Assembly (NCBI RefSeq): GCF_017875645.1
Contig: NZ_JAGGMR010000001.1
Coordinates: 4,526,001-4,590,000 of the forward strand
Length of the DNA stretch: 64,000 bases
Direction of reading: 5' to 3'
Source of the DNA: Nocardia goodfellowii
GTDB lineage: Bacteria > Actinomycetota > Actinomycetes > Mycobacteriales > Mycobacteriaceae
Shown here one piece after another: positions 42,124-50,806 of the stretch. The notes below the pieces were generated by a model that worked only from the letters and a program-made list of their open reading frames with translations, was not told the origin of the DNA and made no database searches. Numbering within the stretch: the first letter of the stretch is position 1; each line of letters starts with the position of its first letter. The position numbers and the translations under genes are program-made.

Positions 42124-43050
42124 CTATCGCGCCGGCGAACGTTGTGCGGCGAGCTCGCCGAGGAGCTTCCAGGTCCGTTGCTGGTCTTCGGCTCCAGCGA
42201 GATCGGTTGCGGTGAGCACGATTTCGGTCGCACCCGCGTCGTAGTAGCGCTGGATTCCGGCGGCCACGGTCTCCTCGTCGCCGATAATGGCGAGGTCCGC
42301 GGCCCGCTGTGCGCCTTCGAGTTCGATGACCCGGCGGTAGGAGGGCACCTGGTCGTAGAACGCCAGTTGCTCGACCGCCTCGGCGCGGGCCCCCTCGATA
42401 TCGGAGGTCACGACGGCTGGCACGAAGGCGACGACGCGCGGCGTGGTCGTGGCCGCGCGGGTGAGCGCCGGAACGATCTGCTCACCCAGGGTCCGCGGGC
42501 CCGCGAGGTAGGGCAGGATGCCGTCGGCGAGTTCGCCGGTCACGCGCAGCGCCTGTGGGCCCATGGCCGCCACCAAGACGGGAATGCGCGGCTGTGCCCC
42601 GGCCAAGGCGGTCGGCAAAGGCGGCGTGGCGGTGAGGAGTTCGCCGTGGAAATCGGCCGTTCCGGTGTCCAGTAGTTCCCGAAGCGCGGTGAGGAACTCG
42701 CGCAACCGGGCGACCGGCCGATCGAAAGGCGTACCGAAGGCACCGGCCACCAGTGATGAGCCCAGAGCCAGGCCGAGGTGATAGCGGCCGTGCGTGGCGG
42801 CCTGCGCTGTCTGCGCCTGCGCGGAGACCAGGAGCGGGTGCCGCCCGATCACCGGGATCGCGGAGGTGCCCACCTGGAGCGCGGGCACCTCCCGGCCGAC
42901 GATGGCCGCCAGTGCCGGTGAGTCGTAGTCCATGCGCTGTCCGAACCACACCGAGCCCACACCGTGCGCGGCGACGGCTCGCGCTTGGTGCACGGAATCG
43001 TCGATGTAGTTGGTCGAATTCGTCTGGGCGAGGGCCACTCCGAGCGTCAT
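42124..43050 (-). CDS. LLM-class F420-dependent oxidoreductase
   Basis: A 308-residue luciferase-like protein (AAHGVGSVWFGQRMDYDSPALA, HGRYHLGLALGSSLVAGAFG, PVLVAAMGPQALRVTGELADG) of the mycobacterial F420-dependent group. A longer in-frame start at 43188 overlaps the divergent esterase promoter and is not used. It is monocistronic and convergent with the hydrolase. Substrate unknown. Confidence 0.88.
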   Translation of the reverse strand: MTLGVALAQTNSTNYIDDSVHQARAVAAHGVGSVWFGQRMDYDSPALAAIVGREVPALQVGTSAIPVIGRHPLLVSAQAQTAQAATHGRYHLGLALGSSLVAGAFGTPFDRPVARLREFLTALRELLDTGTADFHGELLTATPPLPTALAGAQPRIPVLVAAMGPQALRVTGELADGILPYLAGPRTLGEQIVPALTRAATTTPRVVAFVPAVVTSDIEGARAEAVEQLAFYDQVPSYRRVIELEGAQRAADLAIIGDEETVAAGIQRYYDAGATEIVLTATDLAGAEDQQRTWKLLGELAAQRSPAR

Positions 43051-43146
43051 GTCTACCGGAAACAACGCTCGCGCCCCCGCTGTTCCGCATTGCCCGCGCC
43101 GCGGACCAAACCAGGTCGGGGACCAGTGCGAACCTCCGGTAACGCG

Positions 43147-44235
43147 ATGACCGGCAACGCGGCGACGAGAGGGATCAACTTGAGGCAACAGCGATCGGCG
43201 TCATCCCGGAGCACCCGCGCGGGCGCGGTGACGTGGCGGGTCGGCGCCACCACGTTGCGCTGGCTCGCCGTCGGCGCGCTGGTAGTGGCGGGCTCGGCGG
43301 GGGCGGTGGACACCGCGGCCGCGGCGCCCGGCGTCGTGTCCGTGGCCGACGTGAGTGACCGCCGGCAGACGGTCATGGTGTTCTCGCCCGCGATGGATCG
43401 GCAGATACCGGTCCAGGTCATTCGCGCCGCGGCCCCGGCTCGGCCCACGATGTACCTGCTCAACGGCTCCGGGGGCGGCCCGAACGAGAGCGGCTGGGAT
43501 GTGCAGACCGACGCGGTCGACTTTCTGCGCGGCAAGGATGTCAACGTGGTGACCCCGTTTGGCGGTGCCAACTCCTACTACACCGACTGGGTGCGCGACG
43601 ACGCGGTGCTGGGCCGCAACAAATGGCAGACCTTCCTCAACGACGAGTTGCCGCCGGTCATCGAGGATTTCTTGGGCGCCAACGGGAATCGGACGCTGGT
43701 CGGTGTTTCGATGAGCGGCACCTCGGTGCTGAACCTGGCGATCGCCAAGCCCGGTTTCTGGCAGAGCGTCGCGTCGTTCAGCGGTTGCGCGCAGACGTCG
43801 GATCCTATCGGGCAGGAGTTCGTGCGCCTGACGGTCGAGAACTGGGGTGGCGGGCAGAGCGTCGAGAATATGTGGGGGCCGCGCAACGGTCCGCTGTGGC
43901 GGGCCAACGACCCACTGGTCCACGCGGACCGACTGCGCGGGACCGCGGTGTATCTGACTACGGGCAGCGGGATTCCGGCAGCGCCGCATGACACCCCGGC
44001 CGACCGCCGAGTCCAGGAGGGCCGCATTCCGCTGCCGGTGCAGATCGTGTTCGGCGGGCCCATCGAGGCGGCTATTCGCTACTGCACGGTGAATCTGGCG
44101 AATCGCTTGCGGGAGCTCGACATTCCGGTCACCGTGCATGATCGGCCGGTCGGCACCCATTCCTGGGGTTACTGGGAGGACGACCTGCGCACCGCCTGGC
44201 CGTTCCTGGCTGAGTCCGTCGGCAGCCAACCGTAA
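43147..44235 (+). CDS. Secreted antigen-85-like alpha/beta hydrolase
   Basis: A 362-residue esterase. Residues 1-65 form an unusually long leader with a hydrophobic core (TLRWLAVGALVVAGSAGAV) and an AxA cleavage region (DTAAAAPGV). TMYLLNGSGGG and LVGVSMSGTSVLNLA (GxSxSG nucleophile), with a late VGTHSWGYW containing the His, match the mycolyltransferase/FGH-like family. Antigen-85 proteins transfer mycolates onto trehalose and arabinogalactan outside the cell, so the gene suggests a mycolic-acid cell wall. Confidence 0.9.
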   Translation: MTGNAATRGINLRQQRSASSRSTRAGAVTWRVGATTLRWLAVGALVVAGSAGAVDTAAAAPGVVSVADVSDRRQTVMVFSPAMDRQIPVQVIRAAAPARPTMYLLNGSGGGPNESGWDVQTDAVDFLRGKDVNVVTPFGGANSYYTDWVRDDAVLGRNKWQTFLNDELPPVIEDFLGANGNRTLVGVSMSGTSVLNLAIAKPGFWQSVASFSGCAQTSDPIGQEFVRLTVENWGGGQSVENMWGPRNGPLWRANDPLVHADRLRGTAVYLTTGSGIPAAPHDTPADRRVQEGRIPLPVQIVFGGPIEAAIRYCTVNLANRLRELDIPVTVHDRPVGTHSWGYWEDDLRTAWPFLAESVGSQP

Positions 44236-44325
44236 CCGGGCCGCCCCGGTATCGAGGGTGGTGCGTCGGCGTGCGGTATGCTCTCGAAAATTGAGGTTAT
44301 TCCTCCGCTTACGTGCTTTTCAGCT

Positions 44326-44357
44326 CTGCCACCCCTGCCGCGCGGTAGGGGTGGCAG
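44326..44357. terminator. Hairpin between esterase and MMPL genes
   Basis: CTGCCACCCCT (44326-44336) and AGGGGTGGCAG (44347-44357) pair perfectly around a 10-base loop. It lies 90 bp after the esterase stop and 100 bp before the MMPL start. No U-tract follows, so it may be a terminator or a leader structure of the MMPL transcript. Confidence 0.45.
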
Positions 44358-44456
44358 CTCGCGTCGGGGGAGATGTTTCGCATGCACAGCGGGCCGCGAA
44401 GGTGCTGTAACGGGCCCTGAACCAGCACAACCGGTTACCTCCAGGAGAACCTAGTC

Positions 44457-47400
44457 GTGTCCGTATACCTTTATCGCTGGGGCAAATTCGCCTTCCGCCG
44501 CAAATGGATAGTACTGCCGGTGTGGCTCGTACTCCTCGCCGTGCTCGGCGGCGTCGGCGGCTGGCTGAGTAAACCGATGAGCGACGAGTTCAGCATGCCG
44601 GCGCTGCCCGCGCAACGCGCCACCGACATCCTGGACAAGCAGTTCCCCGGTATGTCCGGCCAATTCAGCGTCGACGCGGTGAGCGGCGCCTACGTCATCA
44701 AGGCGCCCGAAGGCACGAAGCTGACCGACCCGCCGAACCGCGCCGCCATCGACGCGCTCATCACCGACCTGAAGGCACTGGCGGTCGAGGACGGCAGGCG
44801 CAGGCTCGTCACCGCCGAAACCGCTGCCGCGCTGAAGAATCCGGTCGATGTCACCGCGTCGATGGGCTGCCTGACCACCGCCGACCCGGCCGTGTGCTCG
44901 GGCGCCCCGCTCAATGTCCTGAACGAGGCGACTCCGGCCACCGTCGCCGTGCTCTCGGTGCCCTTCGACATCCCCTCCTCGATGGACATCACCGACGAAG
45001 AGCGGCACGCCGCCTACGACGTCGCGGGCCCGGCCCGGGAAAAGGGATTGATCGTCGAGGTCGGCGGGGCGATCGAGCAGGAACAGGAACAGCCCAGCGG
45101 CCACGCCGAAATGATCGGCATGGGTGTGGCATTGGTCGTCATGGTGATCGCCTTCGGCGCGATCGTGGCGGCTTTCGTGCCGATCATCACCGCCGTCGTC
45201 GGCTTGGGCGCCGCGCTGATGTCCATCGCGCTGGGCACGTCGATCATCGAGGTGCCGAGTTTCACGACCTTCCTGGCGTCCATGATCGGCATCGCGCTGT
45301 CCATCGACTACGCCCTGTTCATCGTCTCCCGTTACAAGCACGAACTACGAGTCGCGGACAGTCCCGAGGAGGCCGCCGGTATCGCCGTCGGCACCGCCGG
45401 GTCCGCGGTGGTGTTCGCCGGGCTCACCGTCATCGTCGCCCTGGGTGCGCTGAGCATCGTCGGGGTGAAGTTCCTGACCTTCATGGGCCTGGGCGGCGCC
45501 CTCGCGGCCTGCTTCGCCGTGCTCACCGCCGTCACCCTGATGCCCGCTCTGCTCGGCGCGTTCGGCCGCTTCCTGTTCACGCCGAAGCTGCCGCTGGTCG
45601 CCCGGCACGATCCGGAAGACGACACCTCGATCACCCACGGAATGCGGCTGGCCAGGCTGATCGGCAAGAGTCCATGGATCGCGGCGGCCGTCGCCGCGGC
45701 AGCACTCGCGGCACTGGCCACTCCGGCGCTCAACCTGCAACTGGGTCTGCCGGGCGAGGACAGTTTCCCGCCCGATTCCACGGTCCGGCAGGCCTACGAC
45801 ATCCGCACGGAAGGTTTCGGTGAAGGCAGCAACGGCGTTCTCACGGTGGTCGCCGACCTGGAGCAGGTGCCGGAGGATGCGCGCCGAGCCGCGGTCACCG
45901 CACTGCGCGACCGGCTCGCGGCCTTCCCGGAGATGGACTACGTCACCATGCCCCAGTTCAGTGCGAACGGGCTCGGGGCGATGCTCAGCGGGGTCCCGCG
46001 GTCGGGGCCGAACAATCAGGACACCAAGGACCTGGTGCGCGACGCCCGCGCGGCCGAACCCGAATTGACCGAGCGATACGGAATCGAATACGGCATCACC
46101 GGCACGACCGCCATCTACGCCGATATGGACCACGTCCTACTCGGCAAGATCGTGCCCTACCTGGCGATCGTGGCCGGTGCGGCTTTTGTGTTGCTGATTC
46201 TGGTGTTCCGGTCCATCCTGGTCCCGCTGACCGCGGCGCTGGGCTTTCTGCTCTCCATGGCGGCCACCTTCGGCGCCACCGTGTTGATCTTCCAGGAAGG
46301 CGCTTTCGGCCTGATCTCCGATCCGCAACCGATCATCAGCTTTCTGCCGATCATGTTGATCGGGTTGGTGTTCGGGCTCGCCATGGACTACCAGGTGTTC
46401 CTGGTGACCCGGATGCGCGAGGAATTCGTGCACGGCAAGTCCGCCCGGGACGCCATGATCTCCGGGTACCACCACGGCGCCCGCGTGGTCACCTCGGCGG
46501 CGATCATCATGATCTCGGTGTTCGGCTCCTTTCTGCTGGAATCCGACGTCACCGCGAAATCCATGGGCTTCGCGCTGGCCGCCGGTGTCGCCATCGACGC
46601 GTTCGTGGTGCGCATGGTGCTGGTGCCGGCGCTGCTGGTCATCATGGGCAAGTGGTCCTGGTGGATGCCGAGGTGGCTCGATCGCCTGCTGCCCGACATC
46701 GACGTCGAGGGCGCGCAGCTGCGGAAGTCGCGGCAGCCGTTGTTCGAGCCCCTGGACGCTGCGCACGCCGTGCCCGAGGAATTGGTGCGGGCCGGGGAAA
46801 GCGGCGACGAGATTTCGGAGGCCGTCGTGCCGGCAGTCGCCGAACCGCCGCCGGTTGACGCTCCGGCGCACTCGGCGACGAACGGTAGTGGGCCACAAGG
46901 GATGTCTGGTGAGCAGTTCGCGGCTGGCGGCCGAACAATCGGCGGTCGCGTCCGCCGCGATGACGGACACCCGGTGCCCGATGCGGTGCTGACATTGATA
47001 GATCAACTCGGGCAACAAGTTTCACGGATGAATGGCGACGAGGACGGTGTCTACACCCTCGAGCCCGCCGCGCCGGGAAACTACGTCATGATCGTGGCGG
47101 CGGAAGGTTATCGACCGGCCGCGGTGCACGTCACCGCCGTGGAGGGCGCCGCCCAGCAGGTCGACCTCACGCTGCACGCGTCCGGCGAGTTGTCGGGCGT
47201 GGTACACACCGCCGCGCGTACGCCCGTGGCCGGTGCCACCGTCACCGTGACCGACCAGCGCGGTGAGGTGGTCGGTGCTGCCGTCACGGCGTCGAACGGC
47301 GGTTACGCATGTCGGGGACTGATGGCCGGAACCTATACGCTCGTGGCGGTCGCTCCCCGAATGCGGCCTACCGCAACCACATTGACCGTGCCGGACAGCG

Positions 47401-47699
47401 GGCAGCTGCGGTTCGACGTCGAACTGGCTCCCCTGGCGACACTGTGGGGAACGGTGCGTGCCGACGGCCGCCCCGTCTACGACGCCCGGGTCACCGTGCT
47501 CGACCATTGCGGCTCGACCGTCGACATCGTCTATACCGACGAGGACGGGCGCTATGCCGTCGCCGGTCTGGCCGAGGGGGAGTACTCCGTGGTGGCTCGC
47601 GGCTACCCCCTGGTGACCAGCGAAGTGATCATCAGCGGTGGCGCGGTCGATCATGATGTGCGGCTGGGCTTCGACGACGAACACGCGGAGGTTTCCTGA
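44457..47699 (+). CDS. MMPL transporter with C-terminal carboxypeptidase-regulatory-like repeats
   Basis: A 1080-residue fusion starting at GTG 44457 (AGGAG upstream). Residues 1 to about 770 form an RND/MMPL transporter with 12 helices: GVALVVMVIAFGAIVAAF, SIDYALFIVSRYKHEL and MDYQVFLVTRMREEF carry the conserved proton-relay motifs. After a low-complexity linker, residues about 820-1075 hold three beta-sandwich repeats of the CarboxypepD_reg type (GRVRRDDGHPVPDAVLTL, GVVHTAARTPVAGATVTV, GTVRADGRPVYDARVTV, each with a GxYxxxxLxxGxYxxxx motif). MMPL proteins export cell-wall lipids; the C-terminal end is probably cytoplasmic and may bind a partner. Confidence 0.92.
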   Translation: MSVYLYRWGKFAFRRKWIVLPVWLVLLAVLGGVGGWLSKPMSDEFSMPALPAQRATDILDKQFPGMSGQFSVDAVSGAYVIKAPEGTKLTDPPNRAAIDALITDLKALAVEDGRRRLVTAETAAALKNPVDVTASMGCLTTADPAVCSGAPLNVLNEATPATVAVLSVPFDIPSSMDITDEERHAAYDVAGPAREKGLIVEVGGAIEQEQEQPSGHAEMIGMGVALVVMVIAFGAIVAAFVPIITAVVGLGAALMSIALGTSIIEVPSFTTFLASMIGIALSIDYALFIVSRYKHELRVADSPEEAAGIAVGTAGSAVVFAGLTVIVALGALSIVGVKFLTFMGLGGALAACFAVLTAVTLMPALLGAFGRFLFTPKLPLVARHDPEDDTSITHGMRLARLIGKSPWIAAAVAAAALAALATPALNLQLGLPGEDSFPPDSTVRQAYDIRTEGFGEGSNGVLTVVADLEQVPEDARRAAVTALRDRLAAFPEMDYVTMPQFSANGLGAMLSGVPRSGPNNQDTKDLVRDARAAEPELTERYGIEYGITGTTAIYADMDHVLLGKIVPYLAIVAGAAFVLLILVFRSILVPLTAALGFLLSMAATFGATVLIFQEGAFGLISDPQPIISFLPIMLIGLVFGLAMDYQVFLVTRMREEFVHGKSARDAMISGYHHGARVVTSAAIIMISVFGSFLLESDVTAKSMGFALAAGVAIDAFVVRMVLVPALLVIMGKWSWWMPRWLDRLLPDIDVEGAQLRKSRQPLFEPLDAAHAVPEELVRAGESGDEISEAVVPAVAEPPPVDAPAHSATNGSGPQGMSGEQFAAGGRTIGGRVRRDDGHPVPDAVLTLIDQLGQQVSRMNGDEDGVYTLEPAAPGNYVMIVAAEGYRPAAVHVTAVEGAAQQVDLTLHASGELSGVVHTAARTPVAGATVTVTDQRGEVVGAAVTASNGGYACRGLMAGTYTLVAVAPRMRPTATTLTVPDSGQLRFDVELAPLATLWGTVRADGRPVYDARVTVLDHCGSTVDIVYTDEDGRYAVAGLAEGEYSVVARGYPLVTSEVIISGGAVDHDVRLGFDDEHAEVS

Positions 47700-47798
47700 G
47701 TCAGGGGGTGGTCCCCCACAATCGATGGCTGTCGCGGGCCCGAGCCGTGGCATACGGTATCGCTGAATGGTCGGCCTTCCACCGGAAAGAAGGATTCG

Positions 47799-48023
47799 AT
47801 GCAGAACCCGAAGCTCTGGCTCACCGCACTCGGCCTCGTGCTCGCCCCGCTCGCCGCCGCCGCGCCCGCCGCGGCGGCGGGATTGCCGCTGGTTCCCGCG
47901 ACCGACGCGCCGAGCGTGGTCGACGAACCGCGCCCGTGCGTCAACTACCCGGGCAATATCCCGTGCAACCTGTCCACCTTCTCGGCTTCACTCGGGCTCG
48001 AAAAGTACAGTCCGTTTCGCTAG
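47799..48023 (+). CDS. Small secreted protein
   Basis: A 74-residue protein with a classical signal peptide (LWLTALGLVLAPLAAAAPAAAAG) and a short mature part with two cysteines (PCVNYPGNIPCNLS) likely joined by a disulfide. AAGAAGGA precedes the ATG. Similar tiny exported proteins are common in Nocardia; function unknown. Its last four bases overlap the convergent small gene. Confidence 0.75.
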   Translation: MQNPKLWLTALGLVLAPLAAAAPAAAAGLPLVPATDAPSVVDEPRPCVNYPGNIPCNLSTFSASLGLEKYSPFR

Positions 48024-48241
48024 GCCGGCAAATGCACGGATTCGACAATGGGTTCCGGCGCGACCGGCTGATCGATCATTCGCCAGTAGCTGGGTGAGAA
48101 AATGTCGACGCCGCCGTCGCCTTTGATTACTTTGAGCGCGCCGTTCTCGATCGAGAACGTGTCCTTGTCGTGGTACTGCACGACGGTTTCGTCGGCCAGC
48201 TGCACAGAGAACTTCATGGTCGGCACACTATCGCTGGACAT
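48020..48241 (-). CDS. Hypothetical small protein
   Basis: A 73-residue protein, or 65 if it begins at the ATG at 48217 (MKFSVQLADETVVQY). Alternating hydrophobic and charged residues suggest a small beta-fold. No ribosome-binding site is clear for either start. It is convergent with the small secreted protein. No family recognised. Confidence 0.6.
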   Translation of the reverse strand: MSSDSVPTMKFSVQLADETVVQYHDKDTFSIENGALKVIKGDGGVDIFSPSYWRMIDQPVAPEPIVESVHLPA

Positions 48242-48299
48242 GGTTCACGCTGCGGATTTGATAATGGCGTGCCGGAGCGAGCACAGCCGAGGTCCACTT

Positions 48300-49580
48300 C
48301 TAGGATCGAGTGGCGACGTGGTGCACGCCGTGGGGGAGCGGAATGCGCTGGACCGGGGTGAGGCGGTCGGGTTCGACGCGGTAGATCTGCAGCCCGGAGC
48401 CCGGTGTGTCGGCGGCGCGGGCCTGGTAGACGGTGGCGATGAAGTAGCGGCCGGTGGAATCGAAGGTACCGCCTTCGGGCAGCACGCCGTCGAGGGGATA
48501 GTCGCCGAGTTTGGTGAGGGCGCCGGTAGCCGGGTCGAGACGCAGCAGCGAGACCGAGGCCTGAGTCTCGTGCGCGGGCGAATCAGGGGGCAGGGCGGTG
48601 CCGCGCATGTTGACTGTCGCGACGCGGTCGCCCGCGGGATTGATGGCCAGCCCCTCGGCCGACTTGTCGGAGTCCGCCGTGGCGGTGACCTGATGGTTGC
48701 CGGTGTCGTCGAGTCGGATGACGCTGAGTTTCGAACGGGTGGCGGGGATCCGCCGGCTGAGGTCGGTGGTGCTGAGGTCGCGACCCCAGTCGGAGGTGAT
48801 GTAGTGGCGACCGTCAGGGGTGAAGCGGCCAACGAAGGGATCGGCGCCGGTGCCGACAGGGGCGCCCCAGGGGCGGATCTCGTTGCCGTCGACGGTGAAG
48901 AAGGCGACTCGGTTCTGCGTGGTGATGTTGACGGCCAGAGCGCGGCCGTCGGGATGCCAGTGCACGTTGGTCGCGAGCACGCCGCCCCGGGGGCGGGCCG
49001 GGTCACCGGTGAGGCCGAGCGTCGCCAGGTCGTACCATGCCGGTGTGCCGAAAGCTGTTCCGTCCCAGGGCGTCAACTCCAGGATCGCGGCATCGGCGGT
49101 GTTGGAGACGGTGGCGATCCGGGTGCCGTCGGGGCTGATGCCGAGGGCTTCGGGGGAGTGCGCGATGGTGGCGGTGTCGAGCACCCGCATCGGGGGCGAA
49201 ACATCCACGGCGAAAAGGCGATCGCCCTGCGGCAGTTGCTGCGCCCGGGTGCTGCCGGGTTGCCGTTGTCCCAGGCGTTCGGTCACGAAAGCCGTTCTGC
49301 CATCGGGTGAGAGCGCGAGCACCTCGGGCGCCGAAGTCACCGAATTGGACACTTCGAGATGGTGCGCGCTGACTTCGCCGTCGGCTACGCGCAGGGTGGT
49401 GAGCAGGTCGCGATACCCGTCCGGGGCGAGGACGCCGTCGGCGTAAGTGCTGGCGAGATGGTCGCCGTCGGCGAGAGCGACGATCTGTTCGATCGTCACG
49501 CCGGATTCGGTGTCGGCCGAGCCGCAAGCGGTCAGCATCGCGAGGGTGAGGCAGGCGGAGAGCGTGGTGAGTGGGCGCAT
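48300..49580 (-). CDS. Beta-propeller lipoprotein
   Basis: A 426-residue lipoprotein: the lipobox LTAC ends a signal peptide with the modified Cys at residue 19. Repeated blade motifs such as LALSPDGRTAFVTERL, LGISPDGTRIATVSN, VHWHPDGRALAVN, GRFTPDGRHYITSDWG and LAINPAGDRVATVNM indicate a six- or seven-bladed WD40/lactonase-like propeller. It would sit on the outer face of the membrane. It is divergent from the LysR gene, with the candidate LysR site between them. Ligand or enzyme activity is unknown. Confidence 0.85.
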   Translation of the reverse strand: MRPLTTLSACLTLAMLTACGSADTESGVTIEQIVALADGDHLASTYADGVLAPDGYRDLLTTLRVADGEVSAHHLEVSNSVTSAPEVLALSPDGRTAFVTERLGQRQPGSTRAQQLPQGDRLFAVDVSPPMRVLDTATIAHSPEALGISPDGTRIATVSNTADAAILELTPWDGTAFGTPAWYDLATLGLTGDPARPRGGVLATNVHWHPDGRALAVNITTQNRVAFFTVDGNEIRPWGAPVGTGADPFVGRFTPDGRHYITSDWGRDLSTTDLSRRIPATRSKLSVIRLDDTGNHQVTATADSDKSAEGLAINPAGDRVATVNMRGTALPPDSPAHETQASVSLLRLDPATGALTKLGDYPLDGVLPEGGTFDSTGRYFIATVYQARAADTPGSGLQIYRVEPDRLTPVQRIPLPHGVHHVATRS

Positions 49581-49632
49581 ACGGCCAGTTTCGGCGCGGC
49601 CGTGATCGCGATCAATCGGTATATCGGCTTGT

Positions 49633-49653
49633 GTGATAGTGCAATACGATCAC
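49633..49653. promoter_or_regulatory. Candidate LysR operator
   Basis: GTGATAGTGCAATACGATCAC is an interrupted palindrome (GTGAT-N-GT-N5-AC-N-ATCAC) with the T-N11-A core of LysR sites. It ends 4 bp before the preferred LysR start and lies 53 bp from the divergent lipoprotein start. Confidence 0.55.
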
Positions 49654-49656
49654 AGC

Positions 49657-50550
49657 GTGGATCTGCGGTCGGTCGAATGTTTCCTCCGTGTGGCGGAGAC
49701 TTTGCACTTCGGCCGGGCCGCGGAGGAACTGCACCTGAGTCAACCGGCGTTGAGTCAGCGCATCCGGACCCTCGAACGCGACATCGGCGCAACGCTTTTC
49801 GAGCGCAACCGGCGCGGAGTACGACTCACCGCGGCGGGGCAGGCGTTCCTCGCCCCTGCGAAATCTGCCGTGACACAAGGCGATCGGGCTGCCGAAGCGG
49901 CGCGCAGGGCCGCGCGGGGTCTGCACGGGCGGTTGCGACTCGGCTTCACCGTGGTCGCCTCCTACACCGCGCTACCGCAGGCGATCCAGGCGTTCCGCAC
50001 CACGCACCCCGACGTGGAAGTCGATCTGGTCGAGATCAATTCACCGGCCTTGGAAGTCGCGCTCGATCGGGGCGAGATCGATCTCGCAGTCCTGCATCCG
50101 CCGCTGGAACGGCCGCGTCTGCGGCTGCGCATGTTGCCCGCCGAGCCCTTGGTTCTGGCTCTGCCGGCCGGACATCGTCTCGCCGAGCAGCGCACCGTGT
50201 CGTTCGCCGACTTGTGGGGCGAGCCGATGCTGACCGCGCCGCGCAGCGTCGGGCCGGTGCTGTTCGACAAAGTGATCGCCTGCTTCCGAGCCGCGGGCGT
50301 GGAGCCGCGCATCGTGCAGGAGGCGACGCCGGTGACGACGCTGGCCGGGTTGGTCGCGGCGGGCGCCGGTCTGGGATTCGTCACCCGCGGCGTCGCGGCG
50401 GCGACCCGGCCGGGCGTGGTGTTCCGGGATGTCCCTGCCGCCCCGGCCATTCCGATGGCCGCCGCGTGGGCCGCCGCCGAGCCGTCACCGGCGGGCAGCC
50501 GGTTCCTGACGATCCTCGACCGTCATATGGCCGGTTACAACCGGGGATAG
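49657..50550 (+). CDS. LysR-family transcriptional regulator
   Basis: A 297-residue regulator. The GTG at 49657 gives the canonical LysR N-terminus MDLRSVECFLRVAETLHFGRAA; an upstream GTG at 49633 is rejected because it would run through the palindromic operator. The HTH (LHLSQPALSQRIRTLERDIG) is followed by a substrate-binding domain (LRLGFTVVASYTALPQAIQAF, LVLALPAGHRLA). It likely controls the divergent lipoprotein gene and itself. Confidence 0.93.
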   Translation: MDLRSVECFLRVAETLHFGRAAEELHLSQPALSQRIRTLERDIGATLFERNRRGVRLTAAGQAFLAPAKSAVTQGDRAAEAARRAARGLHGRLRLGFTVVASYTALPQAIQAFRTTHPDVEVDLVEINSPALEVALDRGEIDLAVLHPPLERPRLRLRMLPAEPLVLALPAGHRLAEQRTVSFADLWGEPMLTAPRSVGPVLFDKVIACFRAAGVEPRIVQEATPVTTLAGLVAAGAGLGFVTRGVAAATRPGVVFRDVPAAPAIPMAAAWAAAEPSPAGSRFLTILDRHMAGYNRG

Positions 50551-50763
50551 GTCGTGCTGGTCGCCGCACCGGCTTGTCGCAGCGATCTGATAACGGCGCC
50601 GCGAAGTGACTAGTCATTCCTTCGCTAGTTGCTGGCGGGTGCGCTGGCGAAAGTGCAGGGTATCTGGGTGTAGATCAACAAGAACCTGTTCTCACCAAAC
50701 GGCTGACAGGCCGCCGGTCGCGGTGTTAAGTTACTGCTCATTCTCAGATATTTGTCACACACG

Positions 50764-50788
50764 CCGAGCATGTGGAACACGTGCTCGG
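50764..50788. promoter_or_regulatory. Inverted repeat upstream of lcp
   Basis: CCGAGCATGTG and CACGTGCTCGG (one mismatch in 11 bp) flank GAA. The repeat lies 18 bp before the lcp start, between a TTGTCA-like element at about 50753 and the ribosome-binding site. It is a candidate operator for an lcp repressor, or a leader hairpin. Confidence 0.45.
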
Positions 50789-50806
50789 GCTCGATGAGGA
50801 GCAGAC

